Positions 1 through 9,331 are shown, counted from the first letter of the stretch. The stretch: 64,000 nucleotides of DNA from Aestuariivita sp. (GCF_021404545.1 NZ_JAAWWD010000007.1:1-64000), one strand, 5' to 3'. Program-made: numbers and translations. The notes: a model not told the origin generated them from the sequence alone.

Positions 1-16
1 GGGGGTGTGAGGGGTC

Positions 17-232
17 TCATGGGACGTGGGATGTGGAGATAAGGCGGCCCTGGCCGCGGGGGCCGCCCTGCGGCGCAGCCCGGGCCTGTCCCGTGCGCCG
101 GATCGCAAGACCCCAACGCGCTCCGGTGGCGGGTGAAAGCTTCAACCGCAATGCCGCCGCACGCCCGCTTAACCCTTCTTCAACCAACTTCTGAAACCGC
201 GCTCGCAGCGCATCCGGCAAAGGTGCTGACAT
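17..232 (-). pseudogene. IS630-family transposase N-terminal remnant
   Basis: The 5' part of an IS630-type transposase: a helix-turn-helix segment with the motifs LSGRAAALRLKLSPATGARW and GQARAAPQG, typical of the first ~60 residues of IS630 transposases in Rhodobacteraceae. The start is taken at MSAPLP, after the in-frame leader MLICDSSCLGGWI. The frame ends after about 72 codons, whereas intact proteins are over 300 residues, and no DDE domain follows before the window edge. It is therefore a truncated, inactive remnant, or it continues in another frame outside the window. Family assignment is from motif recognition only. Confidence 0.6.
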
Positions 233-328
233 AATCCATCCTCCCAAACAGGATGAATCACAAATCAGCATTCATGGGAATCCCAACGATTCAGGTTTTC
301 GGCCGGACGCTTTAAAAGCGCGCCTTTG

Positions 329-384
329 GCTTCTTCTGGCCACAAGTATTCCCGGGGGAGGCCGAAGGCCGGGGGCAGCGCCCC
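329..384 (-). repeat. Dispersed 3'-end hairpin repeat, copy A
   Basis: On the - strand: GGGGC-GCT-GCCCC hairpin, GGCC-TTC-GGCC hairpin, then CCCCCGGGAATACTTGTGG and CCAGAAGAAGCC. This is the same composite element as at 8196-8312, 29026-29072 and 40245-40300. It lies 134 nt past the stop of the leftward DMGDH-like gene, in that gene's sense orientation. A role as a transcription end or mRNA-stabilising structure is inferred. Confidence 0.7.
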
Positions 385-517
385 AAATGCCACTCGGCCA
401 GATGCGTCGACCAACATCGGTCGCGCACCGGTTCACATCGCACAGGGCCCCATCAAAGCGGACCATGCCAGCCGGATGAGTCTTTTCTCATCTGGCCCAA
501 TGGTGGCCGACACACCG

Positions 518-3016
518 TCATCCGTCCTTGCGGATGACCTCGTTTTTCGGGTCATAGGGGCTGTCCTCTACCACTTCGGCATCCCAGAGCTGATTGAGGA
601 TCTTGACCTTCAGCAGCTTGCCCGGCACCGCCAGATCCGGTGTGACATACCCCATCCCAATAGATTTTCCGAACGCCACCGAATAGCCGCCGGATGTCAG
701 GCGACCCACCCGGCGATCGCCGTAATAAAGCGCCTCGCGTCCCCAGGGATCAGCATCTTCCGGCCCATCAATAAGCAATGTACAGCACTTCACCCGAACG
801 CCAGTTTTTTCCATCGCCGCCTTGCCGAGAAACTCTTTCGACAGATCCACAAAGCGCGGCAGATCGGCCTCCAGAGGGGTGGCGTCCCGCCCCAGCTCGG
901 TGCCGAATGCACGATAGGATTTCTCCTGCCGCAGCCAGTTTTGCGCGCGGGCGCCGACAAGTTTCATGCCATGCGCCTCACCTGCAGTAAGCAATTGATC
1001 CCAGAGGTAATTCTGCATCTCGATGGGGTGATGCAACTCCCAACCCAGCTCACCGGTATAGGCCACGCGAATGGCACGGACCGGGCACATCCCCAACTCG
1101 ATCTCGCGCATGCTCAACCACGGGAAGCGCTGATTCGACAAGACAGTCGCGGGATCGGCATCCCTGACGATGTCACGCAGCACATCGCGGGATTTCGGAC
1201 CGGCAATGGCAAAAACACCCCATTGCGTGCTCACATCCTGGATCTCGATATAGCCAAACTCCGGCACTTTATCTTCCGCTGCCTTGCGCAGGTAATCCGC
1301 GTCATAGGCCGTCCATGCCCCGGCGGAGACAAGATAGTATTCGTCCTGTCCCAGCCGCACGATCGTGTATTCCGTGCGTGTGGTCCCCTGGTTGGTCAGC
1401 GCATATGTGAGGTTGATCCGTCCGACCTTGGGCAACCTGTTGCAGGTAAACCAATCCAGAAACGCCGTCGCCCCCGGACCCTTGACGACATGTTTGGTAA
1501 AGGCCGTGGCATCGATCAACCCGACACTCTTGCGCACCGCCTCAGCCTCCGCCTTGGCATAGTCCGACCAACCGCCACGCCGGAATGACCGCGCGTCATG
1601 GTCGAAACTGTCCTGTGCATCCAAAGGCCCATAGTAATTGGGCCTTTCCCAACCGTTCACCGCACCAAACTGGGCACCAAGCGCCTTTTGGCGGTCATAG
1701 GCCGGTGCCGTCCGCAGCGGCCTGCACGCGGGTCGCTCCTCGTCAGGATGGTGCAGCACATAGACGTGATCATAGGCCTCTTCATTCTTGCGCGCCGCAT
1801 ATTCCGTCGTCATCCACGACCCGTACCGCCTGGGATCAAGCGACGCCATGTCGATCTCGGCCTCTCCCTCGACCATCAACTGTGCAAGATAGTGGCCCGT
1901 GCCGCCGGCGGCGGTAATGCCAAAGGAAAACCCTTCGGCCAGCCACATGTTGCGCAACCCCGGCGCGGGCCCCAACAGCGGGTTGCCATCCGGCGTGTAA
2001 CAAATCGGCCCGTTATAGTCATCCTTCAGCCCCACCTCTTCGGAGGAGGGAATGCGATGGATCATCGCCATATACTCGTCCTCGATCCGCTCCAGATCCA
2101 GCGGGAACAGATCCGCGCGAAAACTCTCTGGTACATCATACAGGAACCGCGCGGGGGCATTCTTCTCATAAGGCCCCAGGATCCAGCCGCCGCGCTCCTC
2201 ACGCACATACCATTTGGCATCCGCATCACGCAGCACAGGGTGTTCGCCGTTCTCCTTGCGCCAGGCCAGCAGAGCCGGGTCGGGTTCGGTCACGATGTAC
2301 TGATGCTCAACCGGAATGGCAGGGATCTTGATCCCCAACAGCCGTGCCGTGCGCTGCGCGTGATTACCGGTGGCGGTCACCACATGCTCGGCGTGGATAA
2401 CGGTTTGCTCCTCCGAAGCCACCAGACTGCCGCCCTTTTCCACCATCCGCGTGCAGGTCACATCCCAATGATCACCGGTCCAATGATACCCGTCCACCTG
2501 CCATTTCCGCTCGATTGTCACACCGCGCTGGCGTGCGCCCTTGGCCATCGCCATCGTCACATCGGCGGGGTTTATGTACCCATCGGTGGGATGGAAGATC
2601 GCGCCCACCAGATCCTCGGTCCGCACCAGCGGATAGCGCGCCTTGATCTGCGCAGGGCTCAGCCACTCATAGGGCACCCCACAGGTCTCGGCCGTCGAGG
2701 CATAGAGCATATACTCGTCCATCCGCGCCTGGCTTTGCGCCATGCGCAGGTTGCCCACCACCGAAAAGCCCGCGTTCAGCCCGGTCTCGTCTTCCAGCGT
2801 CTTGTAGAACTTGATCGAATAGTCGTGAATATGCGTGGTCGCATAAGACATGTTGAAATAGGGCAGCAACCCCGCCGCATGCCAGGTCGAGCCGGAGGTC
2901 AACTCATCGCGCTCCAGCAACATGACATCGTCCCAGCCAAACCGCGCCAGGTGATACGCAATCGACGTGCCAACGGCGCCGCCACCTACAACCAGAGCTT
3001 TGACATGGGTTTTCAT
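518..3016 (-). CDS. FAD-dependent dimethylglycine/sarcosine dehydrogenase-like protein with GcvT domain
   Basis: 832 aa. The N-terminal DAO-type FAD domain has the dinucleotide motif VVGGGAVG. The motif STWHAAG carries a His (about residue 46) that in DMGDH/SARDH relatives bears the covalent FAD. A central FAO_M-like region and a C-terminal GcvT-like (aminomethyl, folate-binding) half from about residue 430 follow. Family members oxidatively demethylate N-methyl glycines and pass the one-carbon unit to tetrahydrofolate; the substrate here is not known. The track ORF is longer (889 aa), but MKTHVKALVV is chosen because AGGGGAG lies 7 nt upstream and the FAD motif follows at once. It is the last gene of a leftward series with ggt and a GlcD-like gene, 227 bp from the latter. 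A second family member of the same architecture is at 47305. Confidence 0.85.
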   Translation of the reverse strand: MKTHVKALVVGGGAVGTSIAYHLARFGWDDVMLLERDELTSGSTWHAAGLLPYFNMSYATTHIHDYSIKFYKTLEDETGLNAGFSVVGNLRMAQSQARMDEYMLYASTAETCGVPYEWLSPAQIKARYPLVRTEDLVGAIFHPTDGYINPADVTMAMAKGARQRGVTIERKWQVDGYHWTGDHWDVTCTRMVEKGGSLVASEEQTVIHAEHVVTATGNHAQRTARLLGIKIPAIPVEHQYIVTEPDPALLAWRKENGEHPVLRDADAKWYVREERGGWILGPYEKNAPARFLYDVPESFRADLFPLDLERIEDEYMAMIHRIPSSEEVGLKDDYNGPICYTPDGNPLLGPAPGLRNMWLAEGFSFGITAAGGTGHYLAQLMVEGEAEIDMASLDPRRYGSWMTTEYAARKNEEAYDHVYVLHHPDEERPACRPLRTAPAYDRQKALGAQFGAVNGWERPNYYGPLDAQDSFDHDARSFRRGGWSDYAKAEAEAVRKSVGLIDATAFTKHVVKGPGATAFLDWFTCNRLPKVGRINLTYALTNQGTTRTEYTIVRLGQDEYYLVSAGAWTAYDADYLRKAAEDKVPEFGYIEIQDVSTQWGVFAIAGPKSRDVLRDIVRDADPATVLSNQRFPWLSMREIELGMCPVRAIRVAYTGELGWELHHPIEMQNYLWDQLLTAGEAHGMKLVGARAQNWLRQEKSYRAFGTELGRDATPLEADLPRFVDLSKEFLGKAAMEKTGVRVKCCTLLIDGPEDADPWGREALYYGDRRVGRLTSGGYSVAFGKSIGMGYVTPDLAVPGKLLKVKILNQLWDAEVVEDSPYDPKNEVIRKDG

Positions 3017-3135
3017 CGGACGACTCCCCTGAACCTGAATTGCTTCCGTTTTAGGCCGAAACCGCCAGGCCCGCCAAAGCCAGCCGACCTGCCATCGCCC
3101 AAATGCGACGCCCGCAGGGCAACTGGTGCACCCTG

Positions 3136-3163
3136 CCCCTTCTTCTTGCTGAAAATACGCAAC
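3136..3163 (-). repeat. Degenerate copy of the AGAAGAAG 3'-end repeat
   Basis: On + it reads CCCCTTCTTCTTGCTGAAAATAC, matching the CTTCTTCTGGCC..AATAT core of the dispersed element but without clear hairpins. It lies about 80 nt past the stop of the GlcD-like gene in the same orientation as the full copies. Confidence 0.4.
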
Positions 3164-3243
3164 ACCGCCGCCAACCCCATGGCGCACCGCACGCGCATCG
3201 CACCAATCCGGTATCGTGTCACGCCGCAGGCGTGTCCTTTGGA

Positions 3244-4647
3244 TCAGACCGCGACGATCTTACCGGGGTTGAGGATATTGTGCGGATCCATCGCGCGTTT
3301 GATCGCCCGCATCGTCACGGTCGCGGGGCCCAGCTCCTTTTCCAGATAGGGCATCTTGCCTTGCCCGATCCCGTGCTCGCCCGTGCAGGTCCCGTCCATT
3401 GAGATCGCAAGATCCGCCAGCCAACCGGTAAACGCATCCGCGCGGGCACGCTCCTGCGCGTCGTCCATATCGACCAGCAGTGCGGTATGGAAATTGCCAT
3501 CCCCCACATGTCCCGCGATGGGGCCGATCAACTCCAACTCGGCCAGCTTGGCCTGGCTCGCCGTGACGCATTCCGCCAAACGGGAGATCGGAACACACAC
3601 ATCCGTGGCAAAGGCCTGGGTGCCGGGCCGCAGCGTCTGCATCGCCCAATAGGCATCGTGCCGCGCCTGCCACAGACGGTTGCGCTCCTCAGTTGTCGCC
3701 GCGGCCCGATAGCCGCTGCCGCCAACCTCTTCGACGATTGCGCGAAACGTCTCTGCCTGCTCGGCCACACTGGCTTCCGAGCCGTGGAACTCCAGCAACA
3801 GAAGCGGTTCTTCCGGCAGATCCAGTTTGGAATAGGTGTTGATCGCGCGAACCGAGAGGACATCCAGCAATTCGATGCGCGCCACCGGCAGCCCGTATTG
3901 AATGGCCATCATCGTCGCCTGACAGGCCGCGTCAACGGATGGGAAGGAGCAGCGCGCCGCCGAGATCGCCTCCGGGATGCCTTGCAGGCGCAAGGTGATC
4001 TCCGTGATCAGGCCCAGCGTACCTTCGGAGCCCACCATGAGCCGTGTCAGATCATACCCGGCCGAGGATTTCTTGGCCCGGTTGGCGGTGCGCATCACCG
4101 TGCCGTCGGCGGTAACCACCTCAAGCCCGATCACATTGTCCTTCATCGTGCCATAGCGCACCGCATTGGTGCCCGAGGCGCGCGTCGCCGCCATCCCGCC
4201 AATCGAAGCATTCGCACCCGGATCAATCGGAAAAAAGAGCCCCCGATCGCGCAGATGGGTATTGAGATCCTCCCGCGTGACACCGGGCTGGACCACCACG
4301 TCCAGATCCTCCGCATGCACCGCCAGGATCCGGTTCATCTCCGACAGATCGACCGAGATGCCGCCGGCGGGCGCGTTGACATGCCCCTCCAGCGAGGTGC
4401 CTGTGCCGAACGGGATCACCGGCACCTTATGCGCGGCGCAGATCCTGACGATCTGCGAGACGTCGTCGGTGTCTTGCGGATAGACCACGCCGTCAGGGGC
4501 CTGATTGACGATCCAGGTGGTGGTGTGCCCATGCTGCTCGCGGATCGACTGGCCGGTCTGGAATTTCTCCCCGAACCTTTGCTTGAGAATACCCAGCACC
4601 GTCTCGATCCCGGTTTCATTGCGCGGCAACGCGGTCGTGTGCACCAT
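3244..4647 (-). CDS. FAD-linked oxidase, GlcD / D-lactate dehydrogenase (cytochrome) type
   Basis: 467 aa. FAD_binding_4 domain (about residues 35-215) with VIPFGTGTSLEGH and PGANASIGGMAATRASGTNA, then a FAD-oxidase C domain ending in the family signature GEHGIGQGK and PHNILNPGK. Such enzymes oxidise D-lactate, glycolate or other 2-hydroxyacids and pass electrons to quinone or cytochrome c; the substrate cannot be fixed. The track start at 4677 is GTG. ATG at 4647 is preferred because GGGAGG lies 9 nt upstream. It sits between gamma-glutamyltransferase (78 bp) and a DMGDH-like gene on the same strand. The D-2-hydroxyacid dehydrogenase upstream suggests a shared 2-hydroxyacid theme. Confidence 0.85.
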   Translation of the reverse strand: MVHTTALPRNETGIETVLGILKQRFGEKFQTGQSIREQHGHTTTWIVNQAPDGVVYPQDTDDVSQIVRICAAHKVPVIPFGTGTSLEGHVNAPAGGISVDLSEMNRILAVHAEDLDVVVQPGVTREDLNTHLRDRGLFFPIDPGANASIGGMAATRASGTNAVRYGTMKDNVIGLEVVTADGTVMRTANRAKKSSAGYDLTRLMVGSEGTLGLITEITLRLQGIPEAISAARCSFPSVDAACQATMMAIQYGLPVARIELLDVLSVRAINTYSKLDLPEEPLLLLEFHGSEASVAEQAETFRAIVEEVGGSGYRAAATTEERNRLWQARHDAYWAMQTLRPGTQAFATDVCVPISRLAECVTASQAKLAELELIGPIAGHVGDGNFHTALLVDMDDAQERARADAFTGWLADLAISMDGTCTGEHGIGQGKMPYLEKELGPATVTMRAIKRAMDPHNILNPGKIVAV

Positions 4648-4725
4648 CTTCTCAATCCTCCCAAAGGCATTGGTCACAAAGACTGCCCTATCGCCCGATC
4701 CACGGCAAGCACCTTGAGGCGCCGA

Positions 4726-6519
4726 TCACTCGCCCAGCGCAATCCCTTCGCGGCGCGGATCAGCGGCGCCTTTCAGGCCCTCGCCGATCTCGATGGCATG
4801 CAGACCCGATGTCAGCGCCCGCACCGCGACCTCGTATCCCAACTCCTCCAGCGCGGGCGCCAGCGTCTCCGCCCCGGTGCCCTCCTCCAGATCGAAGGTG
4901 CCGAACCGGTTGACCGCATGGGGCAGTGACACGGCCTCCTGAATATTCAGCCCCCAATCGGCCCAGGCGATGATGGTCTTGGCCACATAGCCGATGATCC
5001 GACTACCGCCCGGGGAACCGATGGCCAGAACCGGCGCACCATCGCGCATCACAATCGTGGGCGCCATCGACGAGCGCGGGCGTTTGCCCGGCTCCAGCCG
5101 ATTGGCGATCGGCACGCCGTCGCGATGCGTGCGAAAGGAGAAATCCGTCAGCTCGTTGTTCAGCAGGAACCCCCGCACCAACAGCCGCGACCCAAAGGCG
5201 TTCTCGATGGTCGTCGTCATCGACAGCACATTGCCCGCGCCGTCCACAATCGAGATATGCGAGGTCGACGGAAACTCGATGGAGGCATCATCCGCCCAAA
5301 GCTGCGCATGATCCCAGTCCGGAGTGCCGGGGCTGACCTCGGGCAGCGCATCCCCGCCCGCCAAAAGCGCGCCGCGTTGCGCCAGGTATTCGGGCGCCAC
5401 CAGCCCTTGGGTCGGCATCGGCACGAAATCGCTGTCGGCCATGTACCGGCCCCGATCCGCAAAGGCGAGCCGCGAGGCGTCGCCGATCAGCCTCCAGGCC
5501 TCGGCACTTTGGGGGCCAAGTGCGGCCAGATCGTACCCATCGAGCATGCCCAGGATCTGGCCAACGGTCAGCGCCCCCGATGAGGGCGGCCCCATCCCGC
5601 AAACCTCATGCACGCGATACGTCGCACAAACCGCTGGCCGCTCGCGCACCTGATAAAGCGCCAGATCAATGGCCGACAGCATGCCGGGATTGCCCTCGGC
5701 CCCGGTCACGGTGCGCACGATATCGGCGGCAATCGGGCCGGAGTAAAACGCATCCGCGCCGCCATTGGCCAATGCGCGCAGCGTCGCAGCATAAGCCGGG
5801 TTACGCAGAATCGCGCCTTCGGCGACCGGCTGCCCACCGGGCAGGAAATAAGCGGCGGTCTCAGCAAACCGGCCCAGCCGCTCGGCATCGCGCGCCACCA
5901 GACCCGCAAGCCGGGGCGAGACGGCAAAGCCCTCTTCCGCCACCGCGATCCCGGCCTCGAAAAGATCGGGCCAGGGCGTGCGCCCCCAGCGTCGATGCAC
6001 CTCGGCCAAAAGCGCGGGCGTGCCGGGCGCGCCAACAGACCGCCCCCCAACAACCGCGTCAAAAAAGCCCAGAGGTTCGCCGTTTTCGTCCTGAAAAAGC
6101 GTCGGTGTGGCCGCAAGCGGCGCGGTTTCACGCGCATCAAGCGTGGTCAACTCCCCCGACGCCGCATCGTACCAGATCAGAAACGCGCCCCCACCCAGGC
6201 CCGAGGATTGCGGCTCCACAAGCCCCAGCATCACCTGTACGGCCACCATCGCATCCGCGGCACTGCCGCCCTGGCGCAAAACCTCGGCCCCCGCGGTGAC
6301 CGCCAGCGGGTTGGCGGCCGACACCATCCACCGCTGTGCCTCAACCGGTTGTCCTGCGTCCCGTGCCCCATAGGCTGCGATAACATCCTCCGACAGCGCC
6401 ATTGCGGCACGCGCTGTCGGCGCCTCCGGCGCCACGGCATCGGTCACCTGCTGAGCCTGGGTCAGGCCCGCCCATCCCATCAAGAGGGCGATCAATGCAC
6501 CGCTCAATCCATATCTCAT
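4726..6519 (-). CDS. ggt: Gamma-glutamyltransferase
   Basis: 597 aa proenzyme with an N-terminal signal peptide (GALIALLMGWAGLTQAQ), so probably periplasmic. It transfers or hydrolyses the gamma-glutamyl group of glutathione and related compounds after autocleavage into two subunits. The cleavage/nucleophile Thr is in FPSTSHISIVD (Thr419), aligning with the TTH motif of E. coli GGT; here the second residue is Ser. The oxyanion motif GSPGGSRII is present, as are substrate residues near SSGLGGGAF. The start is supported by GAGGAG 5 nt upstream. It follows the D-2-hydroxyacid dehydrogenase by 36 bp, suggesting one operon. Confidence 0.93.
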   Translation of the reverse strand: MRYGLSGALIALLMGWAGLTQAQQVTDAVAPEAPTARAAMALSEDVIAAYGARDAGQPVEAQRWMVSAANPLAVTAGAEVLRQGGSAADAMVAVQVMLGLVEPQSSGLGGGAFLIWYDAASGELTTLDARETAPLAATPTLFQDENGEPLGFFDAVVGGRSVGAPGTPALLAEVHRRWGRTPWPDLFEAGIAVAEEGFAVSPRLAGLVARDAERLGRFAETAAYFLPGGQPVAEGAILRNPAYAATLRALANGGADAFYSGPIAADIVRTVTGAEGNPGMLSAIDLALYQVRERPAVCATYRVHEVCGMGPPSSGALTVGQILGMLDGYDLAALGPQSAEAWRLIGDASRLAFADRGRYMADSDFVPMPTQGLVAPEYLAQRGALLAGGDALPEVSPGTPDWDHAQLWADDASIEFPSTSHISIVDGAGNVLSMTTTIENAFGSRLLVRGFLLNNELTDFSFRTHRDGVPIANRLEPGKRPRSSMAPTIVMRDGAPVLAIGSPGGSRIIGYVAKTIIAWADWGLNIQEAVSLPHAVNRFGTFDLEEGTGAETLAPALEELGYEVAVRALTSGLHAIEIGEGLKGAADPRREGIALGE

Positions 6520-6555
6520 GTCAGCTCCTCACGCAGTGCACCGACCATCGGTGGG

Positions 6556-7542
6556 CTATAGCATGGATGGGACCACCTGATCGGGCGGGCGGTGGCCATC
6601 CTCGAACGTCTTGATATTGATGATGACTTTTTCGCCCATTTCGATCCGCCCCTCGATCGTGGCCGACCCCATATGCGGCAAGAGCACCACATTGGGCAAT
6701 TCACGCAGGCGTGGATTGATGTTGGTGCCATGCTCGTAAACATCGAGACCGGCGCCCGCGATCTCGCCCGCGCGCAGCATTCGGGTCAGAGCGTTTTCGT
6801 CGATCACCTCGCCGCGCGATGTGTTCACGATCACAGCATCCGGCTTCATCAGCTTGAGCCGCCGCGCATTCATCAAATGAAAGGTCGAGGGCGTCGACGG
6901 GCAGTTGACACTGATCACATCCATCCGCGCCACCATCTGATCGAGGCTGTCCCAATAGCTGGCTTCAAACGCCTCTTCGATTTCGGGGCGCAGGCGGCGG
7001 CGGTTGTGATAGTGGATCTGCATGCCAAAGGCAGCAGCCCGGCGCGCAACGGCCTGGCCGATCCGGCCCATGCCCAGAATACCCAGCCGCCGACCCGCAA
7101 TCCGCCCACCCAAAAGCGCAGTGGGCGCCCAACCATCCCATTCACCCTTTTGCATCAGGTTCAGCCCCTCCGGCAGCCTGCGGGTGACGGCCAGGATCAG
7201 ACCCATGGTCATGTCGGCGGTATCGTCGGTCAGCACACCGGGCGTGTTGGAGACCAGCACGCCACGCTGGCGGGCAGTGGCCACGTCGATGTGATCAACT
7301 CCCGCACCGTAATTCGCGATCAGCTTGAGCCTGTCGCCCGCCCGCGCAATCAGTCCCGCGTCAATCTCATCGGTCACCGTGGGCACCAGCACATCAGCCG
7401 TCTGAAGGGCGGCCGCCAACTCATCGCGCGACATAGGGGCGTCGTCTTCGCGCAGAGCTACATCAAATAGTTCCTTGAGCCGGGTCTCTACCGCATCGGG
7501 TAACCGTCGCGTCACGACAACACTCAGACGTTCTCTGGGCAC
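6556..7542 (-). CDS. D-2-hydroxyacid dehydrogenase (glyoxylate/hydroxypyruvate reductase type)
   Basis: 328 aa NAD(P)-dependent reductase. Rossmann motif LGILGMGRIGQAV; catalytic Arg in NTSRGEVID, Glu in YEHGTNINP and His in LLPHMGSAT, the R-E-H set of the family. The VxNYGAGVDHID segment is typical of glyoxylate/hydroxypyruvate reductases (GyaR/GhrB-like); formate or phosphoglycerate dehydrogenase is less likely. The start is GTG with GGGGGGA upstream. It is the first gene of the leftward series with ggt and is divergent from the SH3-domain gene. Confidence 0.85.
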   Translation of the reverse strand: MPRERLSVVVTRRLPDAVETRLKELFDVALREDDAPMSRDELAAALQTADVLVPTVTDEIDAGLIARAGDRLKLIANYGAGVDHIDVATARQRGVLVSNTPGVLTDDTADMTMGLILAVTRRLPEGLNLMQKGEWDGWAPTALLGGRIAGRRLGILGMGRIGQAVARRAAAFGMQIHYHNRRRLRPEIEEAFEASYWDSLDQMVARMDVISVNCPSTPSTFHLMNARRLKLMKPDAVIVNTSRGEVIDENALTRMLRAGEIAGAGLDVYEHGTNINPRLRELPNVVLLPHMGSATIEGRIEMGEKVIINIKTFEDGHRPPDQVVPSML

Positions 7543-7659
7543 AGATTATCCCCCCGCGCTTTTCAAACCGTTCCATTGCATGGCATGGTGGCCCAGTCCG
7601 TGACGGGGCACAAGAACCCCCGCGGCAAAAAGAGCAGAGCAGACGAACCGAGGCAGACA

Positions 7660-8175
7660 GTGATCACGCGACTTTTGGGATTTACACGCGCCCTGGCGGC
7701 TCTTTTGGTGGTAGCTGTCGCGGGCAGTGCCGTGGCCCAGGAGGTGGCACGCGGCCCGGTCACCAACCTGCCCCTGCCACGTTATGTGTCGATGAAGGCG
7801 TCAGAGGGCAATGTCCGTCGTGGCCCGTCGCTTAGCCACCGCATTGACTGGGTGTTCAAGCGCCGCGACATGCCGCTGCAGATCACCGCCGAACATGGCC
7901 ATTGGCGCCGGGTCCAGGATCGTGACGGGCAGGGCGGCTGGGTCCACTATGCGCTCCTGTCCGGCGCAAGAACTGTCCTGGTCGAGCAGGATATGCTCAC
8001 AATCCACGCGCGCCCCGAGACCGCAGCGGCGGTCGTGGCCGCATTCGAGAACGGTGTTGTCGCACGGCTGGGCAAATGCGAGCCGGAGTGGTGCCGCGTC
8101 TCGTCTGGCGGGTTTCGCGGCTGGGCACGCAAGTCCGCGCTCTGGGGTGTGGCCCCGGACGAGCTGCGCGACTGA
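7660..8175 (+). CDS. Secreted SH3-domain protein
   Basis: About 171 aa from the chosen GTG start; the track start at 7576 would add 28 residues and sit 33 bp from the divergent gene. The GTG is preferred because GAGG precedes it and the signal peptide (LLGFTRALAALLVVAVAGSAVAQE) then starts correctly. The mature part has two bacterial SH3-like repeats: VSMKASEGNVRRGPSLSHRI with GGWVHYALLSG, then LTIHARPE with GWARKSALWGV. Proteins of this type are common in alphaproteobacteria, are periplasmic, and are thought to bind peptidoglycan. No catalytic domain is visible. Confidence 0.8.
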   Translation: MITRLLGFTRALAALLVVAVAGSAVAQEVARGPVTNLPLPRYVSMKASEGNVRRGPSLSHRIDWVFKRRDMPLQITAEHGHWRRVQDRDGQGGWVHYALLSGARTVLVEQDMLTIHARPETAAAVVAAFENGVVARLGKCEPEWCRVSSGGFRGWARKSALWGVAPDELRD

Positions 8176-8195
8176 GACCATCGGGTGTTCCTTTC

Positions 8196-8252
8196 GGGGG
8201 CTCTGCCCCCGCGCTACGCGCTCCCCCGGGAATATTTAGGGCCAGAAGAAGC
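8196..8252 (+). repeat. Dispersed 3'-end hairpin repeat, copy B1
   Basis: GGGGGC-TCT-GCCCCC hairpin, GCGC-TAC-GCGC hairpin, then CCCCCGGGAATATTTAGG and GCCAGAAGAAGC. It begins 21 nt after the SH3 gene stop, in sense orientation. It is the best-conserved copy and defines the consensus. It forms a back-to-back pair with copy B2 between two convergent genes. Confidence 0.75.
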
Positions 8253-8264
8253 AGGGGCGCCAAT

Positions 8265-8312
8265 GGCTTCTTCTGGCCCAAAATATCCCCGGAGCGCGAG
8301 GCAGAGCCTCGC
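8265..8312 (-). repeat. Dispersed 3'-end hairpin repeat, copy B2
   Basis: On the - strand: GCGAGGC-TCT-GCCTCGC hairpin, CCGGGGATATTTTGGG and CCAGAAGAAGCC. It begins 19 nt past the stop of the leftward dehalogenase gene. Each of the two convergent genes thus has its own copy in its own orientation, strong evidence that the element belongs to 3' ends. Confidence 0.75.
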
Positions 8313-8330
8313 ATATCGCCCCCTCGCCGT

Positions 8331-9239
8331 TCAGCGCGTCGCCGAGATGAATGCAGTGATCAAGGCCGCAAGCTCGGGCCCCACATCCTCCTGAAGGAAA
8401 TGCCCGGCCTCCGGCAGGATGGTATGCGGCTGACCTGCAGCCCCAGGGATCATCTTTTGGAACACCCGGTCGATGCCCGCCATGACTTTGTCATCCGCGC
8501 CAAAGGCGGTGAGCCAGGGTTTGTCGAAGCCGCGCAACACCTCCCAAGCCGCGCGATTGGGCGCGGATGCCGGGTCGTCGGGCGTCGAGGGGACAAGCAT
8601 CGGAAACTGCCGCGCGCCCGCTTTGTAACGCTCATCCGGGTAGGGCGCATCATACGCGGCAATCTCTTCCCCGTCGATCTTGGACGTCGTGCCGCCATAG
8701 ATGATGCGACCCGCGGGAAAGATCTCGACCTCCTGGGAAAAAGCGCGCCAGGCCTCAAACGCCTCCCCCATCGGCTGATCGCCTATTGGGAGCGCTGTAT
8801 TCGCCGTCACCACCCGGTCAAACCGATCGGGCATGGCCGCCACCAGGCGCAGTCCGATCAACCCGCCCCAGTCCTGACAAACCAGAGTTATCCGGTGCAG
8901 GTCGAGGCCGGTCAGCCACTCGGTCATCCAATCCACATGCCGCTGGTAGGTGTAGTCGCTCCGCTCGGTCGGTTTGTCGGATTTTCCGAATCCGATCAGG
9001 TCGGGCGCCAACACGCGGTGCCCGGCTTTTGTGAAGACAGGTATCATGTGGCGATAGAGATACGACCACGACGGCTCCCCATGCAGGCACAAGACCGCAG
9101 GCGCGTCCGATGGTCCCTCATCGAGATAGTGCATCCGCAGACTGCCCCCGTCGCCGTCGGCTAGCGCGACATAGTGCGGCGCGAATGGATAATCCTTGAG
9201 GCCTTCAAAGCGGCTGTCGGGGGTGCGCAGATACTGCAT
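8331..9239 (-). CDS. Haloalkane dehalogenase (alpha/beta hydrolase)
   Basis: 302 aa. Hydrolyses carbon-halogen bonds of haloalkanes to alcohols. Motifs are those of subfamily HLD-I: HGEPSWSYLY (oxyanion/halide region), nucleophile elbow CQDWGG with Asp123 and the halide-binding Trp124, acid in FGADDKV, and catalytic His in AGHFLQED. The start is taken at MQYLRTPD, with AAGGAAG just upstream, nine residues after the track start. It is convergent with the SH3 gene and divergent from the quinone reductase. An epoxide hydrolase is the main alternative, but the DW pair and the HGEP motif favour dehalogenase. Confidence 0.85.
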   Translation of the reverse strand: MQYLRTPDSRFEGLKDYPFAPHYVALADGDGGSLRMHYLDEGPSDAPAVLCLHGEPSWSYLYRHMIPVFTKAGHRVLAPDLIGFGKSDKPTERSDYTYQRHVDWMTEWLTGLDLHRITLVCQDWGGLIGLRLVAAMPDRFDRVVTANTALPIGDQPMGEAFEAWRAFSQEVEIFPAGRIIYGGTTSKIDGEEIAAYDAPYPDERYKAGARQFPMLVPSTPDDPASAPNRAAWEVLRGFDKPWLTAFGADDKVMAGIDRVFQKMIPGAAGQPHTILPEAGHFLQEDVGPELAALITAFISATR

Positions 9240-9331
9240 CTCACTTCCTTTCCTTGTCCTGGCCATGCTACCCCGGTCTCGCTACTGGGCCAGAGGGAAC
9301 GTGGCGGCATGACAACAGGAAGGAAATCCAG

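Noticed and set aside
326-1588. Long + strand ORFs opposite the DMGDH-like, GlcD and ggt genes (e.g. 326-1588, 1598-3349, 3487-4929)
   Set aside because: Antisense shadows: His/Arg/Pro-rich, no domains, typical of high-GC coding DNA.
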